Made by a program: the position numbers and the translations under genes. A model generated the notes under the pieces. That model was given only the letters and a program-made list of their open reading frames with translations, had not been told where the DNA came from and did not search any database. From positions 1 to 25,109 of the forward strand of contig MHDQ01000157.1 in NCBI GenBank assembly GCA_001803565.1: DNA of 25,109 nucleotides. The letters run 5' to 3'. The stretch's first letter is position 1. Each line of letters opens with the position of its first letter. This document shows positions 7,467 through 14,483 of the stretch, in pieces. The stretch is from Nitrospinae bacterium RIFCSPLOWO2_12_FULL_45_22 (GTDB taxonomy: Bacteria > 2-12-FULL-45-22).

Positions 7467-8012
7467 TTAATATTCTTCCTCTTCCCAAAGCTCCTTGGAA
7501 AGCTGCATAGCCAAAACACCATCCAGGGATTGCTTTCCTAATGCAAAATACTCTTTGCATGTCTTATCTAAAGGTTCACCTACCAGACACCAGACATATT
7601 CTTCATCTGGGTTAGCAAACCAAACCATAAACTTGTTTCTCTTGATCTCAAAATACTTCCAACCTTTCTCGGTCCGAAAGAATTCCAACATCAAGAATTC
7701 GTTAACCGGCGGTACTACAATCGTATAGTCAATCTTATCCCCCCGGACTGATCTGATAGCGGCTAACTTTGTTAGCCCTTCCAGGGCCACATCAAAGTGT
7801 TGACACCCTATCCCGACAATCTCGTAAGTCTTATCGCCCTCGACCCTTTTGGCATGAAAATCTGGTTTAGCAAAACCGATATAGGTTTCTGGAAGGATTT
7901 CATAACCAACATCCTGTAAGAATTGCTTGGTCCAACCCACTATTTCTTCCACCGGGAAATACCATTCCCTAAAGTCCCCTTCTTTAACCCTATCAGGCCT
8001 ATCCTTTGCCAT
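7467..8012 (-). CDS. Unknown 181-aa protein between cdhB and fwdB
   Basis: No family is recognised. It is acidic at both ends, ending ELWEEEEY. The core GFAKPDFHAKRVEGDKTYEIVGIG (about 46-69) has PD (50-51) and E64 in an arrangement like a PD-(D/E)XK fold, but the lysine two residues after the glutamate is absent, so a nuclease function is unlikely. The following helix and strand DYTIVVPPVNEF (95-106) resemble the same segment of the 266-aa protein at 4597-5397 (HDYAIVIPAFQES). The gene ends 6 bases before fwdB and so is most likely co-transcribed and perhaps co-translated with it. Start ATG 8012 has AGGGG upstream. Function in the CODH/Fwd system is inferred from position only. Confidence 0.75.
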   Translation of the reverse strand: MAKDRPDRVKEGDFREWYFPVEEIVGWTKQFLQDVGYEILPETYIGFAKPDFHAKRVEGDKTYEIVGIGCQHFDVALEGLTKLAAIRSVRGDKIDYTIVVPPVNEFLMLEFFRTEKGWKYFEIKRNKFMVWFANPDEEYVWCLVGEPLDKTCKEYFALGKQSLDGVLAMQLSKELWEEEEY

Positions 8013-8103
8013 ATCCCATCAACCCCTTCTATGCTCAGTTGTGATCGTTTACCCATCTAACCGTTCTCTGGCCACTAAGACCCAAAGACGCCAAGGGAGC
8101 GTA

Positions 8104-8176
8104 AAACTCAAAGCTAAAAGTGCAAAGCTAAGGAATAATTACCTTAGCTTTGCCCTTTACACTTTACGTTTTGAGT
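8104..8176. repeat. Hairpin-forming repeat right after cdhB
   Basis: CAAAGCTAAGG (8123-8133) and CCTTAGCTTTG (8142-8152) form a perfect 11-bp stem with an 8-base A/T-rich loop. The similarity continues outward, imperfectly, through AACTCAAAGC (from 8104) and ACGTTTTGAGT (to 8176). It starts 3 bases after the cdhB stop on the transcribed strand, where it could stabilise or end the transcript. A related copy (CTAAAAGTG...GCTAATGAATAATT) lies at 20797-20886 inside the amidase gene. The neighbouring 8067-8090 (CCACTAAGACCCAAAGACGC) resembles the outer arm of the 4380-4587 repeat. Confidence 0.65.
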
Positions 8177-8179
8177 CTC

Positions 8180-8647
8180 TTATAACGCTTTTATCAACTG
8201 TTCAAGGTTTTGTTGATACTGTTTTAATGAAGCATCGCCTAAAGAGTAATTAGCTTCCTTTATATACACATTACCTAAGGCAACAGTCTCAGCACCCTTG
8301 ACTCCCGAAGTTAGCCCCCGCGCAACTTTGGGACTATAGCCTAAAAATATAAGCAATTCCGGCTTCTCAGTCGTGATGGGTTCTTTCCATTCTGGTCCTC
8401 GGATAAAATCAACTATTTCGGCAGCATACTTTTTTGCTACCTTTTCCACTCCCCGCTCTTTCAAGCCCTTGGCGGTATTGGCCGTAGCTGCTACCGGCAA
8501 TTTTAGCTTCTTAGCGATCTCAGCGGCATAATCCAGTAATGACTTACCATCGAAATTGAGTTCATTACACAACGCCCCGGTCAGGAGTAAGGCCCTCTTT
8601 TTGCTTTTAAGGCAGGTAGCCAATTCAGACGGTCGTTTAGCGCTCAT
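8180..8647 (-). CDS. cdhB: CO dehydrogenase/acetyl-CoA synthase epsilon subunit
   Basis: This 155-aa protein matches the archaeal ACDS epsilon subunit (CdhB). Its DHS-like Rossmann fold shows KKRALLLTGALCNE, KKLKLPVAATANTAKGL, GVEKVAKKYAAEIVDFI and PELLIFLGYSPKVARGL. CdhB binds CdhA and is thought to assist electron transfer, possibly through FAD/FMN-type binding; it has no metal cluster of its own. RBS GGAGG is 4 bases before the ATG. It lies 137 bases after cdhA, matching the usual cdhA-cdhB order. Acetogens with AcsA-type CODH lack this subunit, so its presence marks the complex as archaeal type. Confidence 0.9.
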   Translation of the reverse strand: MSAKRPSELATCLKSKKRALLLTGALCNELNFDGKSLLDYAAEIAKKLKLPVAATANTAKGLKERGVEKVAKKYAAEIVDFIRGPEWKEPITTEKPELLIFLGYSPKVARGLTSGVKGAETVALGNVYIKEANYSLGDASLKQYQQNLEQLIKAL

Positions 8648-8725
8648 ATTTCCTCCCCCTTTAGCTATTCATTTAAATTAATCCGGATACATGTTTTCGC
8701 GGATATTCGCAGAATTTCCGGGCTT

Positions 8726-8770
8726 GGGGGTCAGGGCTCGGGAAACGGCTGGCTCCTGATCTCTGACCCC
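8726..8770. repeat. Short inverted repeat in the cdhA-cdhB gap
   Basis: GGGGTCAG (8727-8734) and CTGACCCC (8763-8770) form an 8-bp stem around a 28-base loop, 15 bases after the cdhA stop. The GGGGTCAGG-type word also occurs at 4432-4440 and as an inverted pair at 11413-11456, so it is a dispersed intergenic repeat. It could tune cdhA/cdhB expression from one transcript; that is inference. Confidence 0.5.
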
Positions 8771-8784
8771 TGACAGCCATATGC

Positions 8785-11313
8785 TCAGCTCTTCTTCTCC
8801 TTGACTCCTATCTCATAAGAAGTCTTATAGTTCCTGATCTCTGGATCGGGGAACATCCTGGGAACTCTGGTGGGATAGACCCCTCCCATACAACTAAACT
8901 CATTCTGCATGGTCTCCATATCTACCAGTCGTCCATCGGGATGCTTAGCCCGCTTTAAGTTTAGCCGCTCTACTTCCCAGCCATGCTTGTCTGCTAGCTC
9001 CCTAAGCATCTTGGCCTTATAACGTACCGGGAGTTCCCATGAGGAACGGACAAAGAGAGGCCAATCATCTGGCCACTCACCAAAGGCTGCCAGAGAAAAC
9101 TCTACATAGGTCTCCAACCCAATTAAGCGAAAATCCCTAATAGCTACTGGCCGCTGGCACATGATGGTTACAGCTGTAACCGCCTCTTCGCGGGTCTCTA
9201 CCGGGATAATCATATGCTTAGGTGCTGGTTCAACGGGTCGCTTTTTCCTGGTCCAGCTATCGTAATACCACCACCGCTTCCAGTCCCATTTATTTCCGGG
9301 CAAAAAGCGATGCCAGTCAAAGGCTGACTCTGGACCAACTACTACTGGGCAACCACCCCTGGCCCAGGCTGCTACAATAGGATACATCCTATCTGGCAGC
9401 GCACCCCACACCAACAAAGGAGGTGAGACAAGGTTACCATATATATCCGCCGTCTCAGCAAAGTTACCATAATGAGAAGCGCCTGCACCCGTCCGGGGCC
9501 ATTTCATAGCCTGATCCAAAATATGAACACAGGCAGCACAATCTCCAGTGTTGATAAGATTCCTTAGATTAGCCTCGGCGCCAAACTCGTCAAAGATATA
9601 TTTCTTGGTCTTTTCATTAAAGTGACGGGCTACCTCTCCAGCGGCACAGCCAGCGACAAAGGTAATAAAATTACGCGCGGTCAATTCATAAGCTATCCAG
9701 CCAAGGTCTTCTTCATGCTTGGCATCACCGCACCCTAAAAGGTGACAAATACCTGGAGTATTACCCCACATGGAGCTAAAGGCCCAGGAGGAGGTTTCTA
9801 CCCTTGGTAAAGGCCCCCGACCCGGCCGGAGCTTAAACTTATCCCCCGGTGCTCGTTTCTCCATGGAGGCTACGATTAAGTCCAACAACGGGATATTTTC
9901 TGGGCAGATTTTGACACAGGCCCCACATCCAAAACACCCCTTCTCTACTTCCGCCAGGGCCTTAATACCCTCCTTAGCCACCTGCTGGACTGCCTTACTC
10001 AACAGAAGGCTATTGGGGCAGTTACTGAAGCAAAGATCACAATCTTCCCGGCATTTCTTGGCCTCGGCCTTGGCCTTCTCTTCAGATAGCCGATAATCTC
10101 CTTTCCGTTTGACTTGCTGGAGAACCTTGAGGGCTACCTCCGCTGCCTTCTCCGGCAACCTTATCCAGGCCCCTGGAGCACCAGCCACTAAATCCTTCAC
10201 AATATCATCCACAAAGCTATCAGTCCGATCCGGCAACCCGATATTCTTATCCCGGCTGACCCATATAACCCGGGTCCCTACCCGTTTGGTATCCTCCAGA
10301 ATATCCAGATTCATACAAGAACTGCCCCCTACCAACACATCAGATATACCGTAGCGTAATATCTTCCTGGCCTTGGTCATAGGGGCCAATGGGCGGACCC
10401 TCTCATAAAAACGGGCCAGATCATCTCCTGCTGGTCCAATACCGCATACCTCAACCTTTTCGGTCAGCCCTTTCTCCTTCAGTTGATTAGCTACCAGGTA
10501 AGCCAGGAGGAAGGTGTCCCCCATAAAAGTAATCACTGGCTTTCCGGGCTCTACATTCCCCAGACCGCCTACTACGTTTACCTCTGGCCAGTCAATCATC
10601 TCTGATACCTCATGGTCAGAGGCGTTGGTCAGGCCAAAAAGGCTCATCTTTATTAACTCGATAACATCTTTTCCGATCATGAGCATGGAGCCGGCATGAA
10701 AAACCATCCCCTCCAGCTCAATGGCATCGGTACCAGTAAAGCTAGCAGAGGAGAGTTTAACTAGTTGGGCTTCTGCATAAGCCAGGGCCCTATCCAAATC
10801 AGCCAGGTTCTGTCCACCCATGGGTATGCAGGTAAAAAGGCCAATGTGGCTTAGGTCTGAGGCATCATGATGCGCACCCCAGGAAACCTCTTTCTCTCTA
10901 CCGAACACCTTAATAGCATAGTCCAATAGCTCTCGCGAATGGACCATCTGGGTCGAACAACCCCGACATGCCTTGCGGAGACTGAGGCGGGCCTGGTACC
11001 CCTCGAATTCTAATCCACAGACTCCTTTACCAGAGCTGAGGTTACATGGCCCTAAGGGGCAATCGGTACAGGTCTCTACGGTATTGCAATATAAGGGGGT
11101 ATACCTATCTAAAAGGTGACTATCCCACTCAGAAACATCAGCCTGATCCGTAAAAGGGAATATCCGCGTATCAAACTGTTGGAATCGGTTCTCCATCCAA
11201 TCATTCTCAACTGCCCAGAGGACTATATCCTCTACCCCCCGAATATCCCGACAGACCTTAGTAATATCTACTTCACTACTACCCAGAACAGTCTTTGTCT
11301 TTTTATCTCCCAT
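8785..11313 (-). CDS. cdhA: CO dehydrogenase/acetyl-CoA synthase alpha subunit (Ni-Fe CO dehydrogenase, archaeal type)
   Basis: This 842-aa protein interconverts CO2 and CO at a Ni-Fe-S C-cluster. B- and D-cluster cysteines are visible at C76, C82, C85, C90 and C99 (CTDCPLGPCN...GVCG), with KACRGCS near 116-119. AHHDASDLSH (147-156) carries the histidines of the proton/C-cluster region, C333 (GGSSCMN) is a C-cluster candidate, and GCAAGE and GDCAACVH follow. Unlike AcsA it carries two inserted 4Fe-4S ferredoxin motifs, C421-C432 and C460-C470, the mark of archaeal CdhA. RBS AGGAGG is 6-7 bases before the ATG. The gene stops at a TGA, showing TGA is a normal stop here. All cluster ligands I can see are cysteine codons, in contrast to cdhC. 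Confidence 0.95.
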   Translation of the reverse strand: MGDKKTKTVLGSSEVDITKVCRDIRGVEDIVLWAVENDWMENRFQQFDTRIFPFTDQADVSEWDSHLLDRYTPLYCNTVETCTDCPLGPCNLSSGKGVCGLEFEGYQARLSLRKACRGCSTQMVHSRELLDYAIKVFGREKEVSWGAHHDASDLSHIGLFTCIPMGGQNLADLDRALAYAEAQLVKLSSASFTGTDAIELEGMVFHAGSMLMIGKDVIELIKMSLFGLTNASDHEVSEMIDWPEVNVVGGLGNVEPGKPVITFMGDTFLLAYLVANQLKEKGLTEKVEVCGIGPAGDDLARFYERVRPLAPMTKARKILRYGISDVLVGGSSCMNLDILEDTKRVGTRVIWVSRDKNIGLPDRTDSFVDDIVKDLVAGAPGAWIRLPEKAAEVALKVLQQVKRKGDYRLSEEKAKAEAKKCREDCDLCFSNCPNSLLLSKAVQQVAKEGIKALAEVEKGCFGCGACVKICPENIPLLDLIVASMEKRAPGDKFKLRPGRGPLPRVETSSWAFSSMWGNTPGICHLLGCGDAKHEEDLGWIAYELTARNFITFVAGCAAGEVARHFNEKTKKYIFDEFGAEANLRNLINTGDCAACVHILDQAMKWPRTGAGASHYGNFAETADIYGNLVSPPLLVWGALPDRMYPIVAAWARGGCPVVVGPESAFDWHRFLPGNKWDWKRWWYYDSWTRKKRPVEPAPKHMIIPVETREEAVTAVTIMCQRPVAIRDFRLIGLETYVEFSLAAFGEWPDDWPLFVRSSWELPVRYKAKMLRELADKHGWEVERLNLKRAKHPDGRLVDMETMQNEFSCMGGVYPTRVPRMFPDPEIRNYKTSYEIGVKEKKS

Positions 11314-11412
11314 TGGACCCCTCCTTCTCTTTTTCTCGTTAAGAATATAATTACCTTAGGTATTAGTATTATTCTGCTGTAGATAACCTCAGGGAAAGGA
11401 AAGAGTCAAATC

Positions 11413-11456
11413 CTGACCCTTTATTGGGCTCCAACCCAGCGAAGGCATTGGGTCAG
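11413..11456. repeat. Inverted repeat between the zinc-ribbon gene and cdhA
   Basis: CTGACCC (11413-11419) and GGGTCAG (11450-11456) pair as a 7-bp stem; inside them TTGGG and CCCAG form a second small stem. It lies just after the stop of the 74-aa gene. No T-run follows on the transcribed strand, so a terminator is not supported. It may be an RNA stabilising or processing stem, or part of the GGGTCAG repeat family. Confidence 0.45.
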
Positions 11457-11466
11457 AAATGGAGTT

Positions 11467-11691
11467 TTAGAAGAAATCCGCCTCAGCCATGCATTTAGGA
11501 CATACCTTGAGCTTGCGTTTGGCGGGCCTTAGGGTTGACATAGTAACATCGCCCTTTACCTTAGCACCCGGGGTTTGTTCCTCTAGCGTAACCTCCTTTT
11601 TGCAGATATCACACAAAGGGATCCCACATTCGTTACAATTAAACGCCATTTCATTTTTGTTACATACCTTACAGAGTGTTGCTTCAGCCAT
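11467..11691 (-). CDS. Small Cys-rich zinc-ribbon protein in the CODH/ACS cluster
   Basis: This 74-aa protein has four CxxC pairs: C7/C10, C19/C22, C27/C30 and C64/C67. The first three sit close together in a B-box or treble-clef-like arrangement (CKVCNKNEMAFNCNECGIPLC), and the last lies near the C-terminus after a basic stretch (RPAKRKLKVCPKC). It could bind two metal ions. The Shine-Dalgarno GGAGG is 10 bases before the ATG. It sits immediately before cdhA. I do not know a described function; a metal-handling or assembly role for CODH/ACS is a guess from position and cysteine content. Confidence 0.75.
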   Translation of the reverse strand: MAEATLCKVCNKNEMAFNCNECGIPLCDICKKEVTLEEQTPGAKVKGDVTMSTLRPAKRKLKVCPKCMAEADFF

Positions 11692-11717
11692 TTCTCACAC
11701 ACCTCCATTCAAATTTA

Positions 11718-11831
11718 GATTGCTTCGTCGAGTTCCCTCGCTTGCTCCCTCGTTTCACTCGGGACTTCGGCTCGGGACAAGCCTCGCAACGACATTGAGA
11801 GTCTTATCTTGTCTTTGCGAGCAAAGCAATC
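11718..11831. repeat. Palindromic repeat, GATTGCTTCG family, copy 1
   Basis: It starts GATTGCTTCGTCG and ends GAGCAAAGCAATC, inverted termini. Internal words TTCCCTCGCTTG, CTCGGGACAAGCCTCGC and TTTGCGAGCAAAG are shared with the copy at 24623-24721. It fills most of the gap between the MoxR-VWA gene and the zinc-ribbon gene. Palindromes with these ends are widespread in bacterial intergenic DNA and are non-coding. Confidence 0.8.
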
Positions 11832-11874
11832 TCAAAGTTGAAAATTCCCCTGCTATTAAATTATTCGCTACCTC

Positions 11875-14160
11875 TCATGATGAAGCAGCGGTAAACCTCT
11901 CTTCCAGGAGGGCCGTGGTCATGCCTTCCGGCCCAATAAAATAGATTCTACCCTTCCCTATTCTAGCTATCCTCCTCATTAACTCTGGGTCAGTTGATTC
12001 CTCATTGATACAAACACAAGAGATAGTTATACCTTTTTTTGCTGCCATAATTGCCTGCCGCAAGGCATATCTTTGGGGGGAGGGATGGGGTGCAGTTGCA
12101 TCACCATCAGAGATAAGGATCATCTGTTGACTGGCACGACCCCGGCGATGGCGACCGAATAACTGCGTAGCCTTCAAGATACCAAAGCCAATATTGGTAA
12201 AGGCATTTTCATGCAACTCCAGGTCTATTACTCGACGGCTCAACCTCTGAGGACTACCAGTGATATCCACCACTACATCAGCGAGGTTAGAAAAACCTAT
12301 TACCCCCACTCGGTCACCATATTGGGCAGCCGCTAACGAAAGGGCAATAGCACTCTCCTTGGCATGCCATAATTTCTCCAACTGCCGCATGGTCCCTGAT
12401 AAATCAACCACCAGAATGAAATCAATCTTGGCCCGGATATCTTTGGTGGTGACCATGATATCGTCTTTGGTCACCTCCTGTCTTCGATTTCTGATAGTCT
12501 CCCGGATCGTATCTTTGAAAGATACGTCTCGGTAGCGGTCCCCAAACCGAAAGCGTCTGGTGCCAACCTCCCGCCCTTCACCGGTACTTAGTTTCTTGCC
12601 GGTACTATGCTTACCATAACCATAAAGATAGCTGGCTTCTACCGTAGGGCTCAATCGCTCCAGGAGGAAGGTAACCCCGCGTCTACTGAGCTCCCAACCG
12701 GTGCTACCCCTCTCCAGTATCTTTTCCCGTTCCAGGTAGCTGATAGTTTCCTTAAGGGCAGCGGCTTCCATTTCCTGCTTCAACTTGGCTATCCGGGCAT
12801 CCCTCTTGCGCACCTCTTCAATCTCATACAGTAACTCATCCGTAATGAGGTCTCCTCCAAATCGCTCTGGGTAAAGCTCCCGGATACGGACCCTCATCTC
12901 CCTTACCAGTTGTGCCAGCTTAGATTCCGGGAATCGTTCTATCCTCTTCAAGAGTAGATCAAAGGCCCCGTACTTAAGAGGTTGTCTAAACTTATCTTCC
13001 CGCACAATCTCTTCCACCAGGGCAAGCATATCATCTTTGGAAAAGCTGATCTTTTCCTCCTCTACCAAAACACCTAAAGCCTTATCCAGTACCTCCTCAA
13101 TAATCTGATCTCTCTTGCCCGGGTTATCAGAATAGGGAGCCAATTGAAGCCGGTGAGGAAGAGTACAATAAGCCCCTGCCCGGATGACCTTGTCCTCATC
13201 TCCGTAATCTATTTCCTGGAGAGAGGATACTAATTCGCCATACCGGAGCATCCCCCGGGTACTTACACCCCGTTCTACTTCACTGTGAGTTCTGGTATCC
13301 CTGGTTATATCTATAGACTTATCAATGGTAACCTCTGATACCGGCACTTTATCCGGATATATCCGCTCTAGGTTGGATACTACCAACTGCCTCTCGTCCG
13401 TCCGATCCTCAACATAGTTCAGATAAATAGTATCAAAACATTCCAGTACTCCTAGGGGCAGAGTCTCTAATACCCGTTGGCTACCGGTAGCTATCACCAG
13501 GATGTCTAGCGCTATCCTCTCTTCATAAGCGCCAATGGTAATATTTCCACTCTCCAGGGCGAATAGGAGGGTATTCAATACCCTCTCTGGCATCCGGTCA
13601 ATCATATCAACCAGAAGGATGCCACGATTAGCCCGAAGGAGTTTACCAGGCATAAAGCTTTGCAAAGAATGGATACCATGGATTAAAGCGGCCTCGGGGT
13701 CAAAGGCGCCAATAAGGTCTTCAGGAACCAGATCCCCTCCGCCCTGTATCCTTTTCACACGCCCTACCCCCGGTAAAGTCTGTTTTTTATGACCATTCTC
13801 TTGCACCCTAGCGTCTAAGCACCAGGGGCAGGAAGGGTTTTGCGGTGAGCAGTTTAAAGGACAACCTTCAACTATTTCTATATCATCCAGAATAAGGCTA
13901 ATATTATTGGCTAAGGCTGTTTTACCACAGCCCGGGGGGCCAAGAATAAGTAAATGATGCCCACTAGAGAGGCTACTAAGGAATGCCTCTTTCACTGATT
14001 CCGGCATTTGGAATTGGTGAAACAGACGATTTCTTCCCTCCTCACATCCATAGATTAAATTATTAAGAAGTTCATCCCTAAGCAAAATATCCTCCGCAAA
14101 AAAGGGTTTATAAGCTAACCAAGAATTATAGGCGGCGTCATTGGTCAATGGCAAATGCAA
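11875..14160 (-). CDS. Fused MoxR-type AAA ATPase and VWA-domain protein, likely metallocentre assembly factor
   Basis: This is a 761-aa protein. The N-terminal AAA domain has Walker A GPPGCGKT (74-81). A Cys4 insert follows at C100-x3-C104-x6-C111-x2-C114, and the Walker B strand ILLVDM (181-186). The usual Walker B glutamate is methionine, so ATP hydrolysis may be impaired. A helical middle (about 350-500) leads to a VWA domain from about 578, with MIDAS residues DLSGT (586-590), T655 and D685 (ISDGDAT), as in ChlD. The neighbour MoxR protein at 16830-17870 has the same Cys4 insert and an intact Walker B. MoxR/VWA pairs insert or remodel metal centres in other enzymes (CoxD/CoxE, CbbQ/CbbO, NorQ/NorD). 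Start is uncertain: TTG at 14160 lacks an RBS; an internal TTG (residue 26) has GGAGG before it. Confidence 0.85.
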   Translation of the reverse strand: MHLPLTNDAAYNSWLAYKPFFAEDILLRDELLNNLIYGCEEGRNRLFHQFQMPESVKEAFLSSLSSGHHLLILGPPGCGKTALANNISLILDDIEIVEGCPLNCSPQNPSCPWCLDARVQENGHKKQTLPGVGRVKRIQGGGDLVPEDLIGAFDPEAALIHGIHSLQSFMPGKLLRANRGILLVDMIDRMPERVLNTLLFALESGNITIGAYEERIALDILVIATGSQRVLETLPLGVLECFDTIYLNYVEDRTDERQLVVSNLERIYPDKVPVSEVTIDKSIDITRDTRTHSEVERGVSTRGMLRYGELVSSLQEIDYGDEDKVIRAGAYCTLPHRLQLAPYSDNPGKRDQIIEEVLDKALGVLVEEEKISFSKDDMLALVEEIVREDKFRQPLKYGAFDLLLKRIERFPESKLAQLVREMRVRIRELYPERFGGDLITDELLYEIEEVRKRDARIAKLKQEMEAAALKETISYLEREKILERGSTGWELSRRGVTFLLERLSPTVEASYLYGYGKHSTGKKLSTGEGREVGTRRFRFGDRYRDVSFKDTIRETIRNRRQEVTKDDIMVTTKDIRAKIDFILVVDLSGTMRQLEKLWHAKESAIALSLAAAQYGDRVGVIGFSNLADVVVDITGSPQRLSRRVIDLELHENAFTNIGFGILKATQLFGRHRRGRASQQMILISDGDATAPHPSPQRYALRQAIMAAKKGITISCVCINEESTDPELMRRIARIGKGRIYFIGPEGMTTALLEERFTAASS

Positions 14161-14169
14161 GGCTACAAC

Positions 14170-14199
14170 GATTTAACCTAATGACTAATGACGGTCACT
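14170..14199. repeat. Dispersed repeat, inverted partner at 20048-20091
   Basis: GATTTAACCTAATGACTAAT and the following GACGGTCACT are found in reverse orientation at 20048-20091, there with an extra 14-15 bases of the same GTCATTAG/GTCACT words. The copies are in intergenic gaps about 6 kb apart. Confidence 0.6.
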
Positions 14200-14210
14200 C
14201 TAGTAACTGT

Positions 14211-14415
14211 TCAGCCACGAAGTAACACGAAGGAATTCTATTAGAGACTAAGAGATTAGGAGACTTAGGCAGAGGATTCTAGGGGCTAAGGGTTCTAGCG
14301 ATTCTACCCTTGAATCCCAGACCCCTATAAAGAGAGATTATAGTCTCCCACTCTCTATAAATCTCTTAGTCTTAGTCTCAGATACTTGGGAAAACTTAGC
14401 GTCCCTGGTGGCTGA
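14211..14415. repeat. Large palindromic repeat in the 323-bp gap downstream of cdhC
   Basis: The outer arms are TCAGCCACGAAG (14211-14222) and a diverged GGTGGCTGA (about 14407-14415). The inner arms are AGAGACTAAGAGATTA (14243-14258) facing ATCTCTTAGTCTTAGTCTCA (about 14361-14380), with TCTAGCG-type words between. With the hairpin at 14441-14480 and the repeat at 14170-14199 it accounts for the whole gap 14161-14483. I see no gene. A similar TAACTGTTTAGCCACAA start occurs at 18308-18324. Confidence 0.6.
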
Positions 14416-14440
14416 TTAATTACAAAAATTAAAATTGATG

Positions 14441-14480
14441 CAGGGTGAGAAAGGGAGGAACAAGCCCTCCCTTTCTCTGC
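14441..14480 (-). terminator. Perfect 12-bp hairpin just after the cdhC stop
   Basis: GAGAAAGGGAGG and CCTCCCTTTCTC (14447-14458 and 14466-14477) pair perfectly around a 7-base loop. It begins within about 10 bases of the cdhC stop codon. On the transcribed strand an AT-rich stretch (CAATTTTAATTTTTG) follows about 10 bases after the stem. It may be a terminator, a partial terminator or an mRNA-stabilising stem; the T-run is displaced, so strong termination is not certain. Confidence 0.5.
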
Positions 14481-14483
14481 ATA

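Noticed and set aside
14441-14480. Archaeal-type SECIS in the 3' untranslated region of cdhC
   Set aside because: The stem is a plain 12-bp hairpin without the archaeal internal-loop features, and the gene set looks bacterial; an in-frame hairpin near the TGAs fits better.
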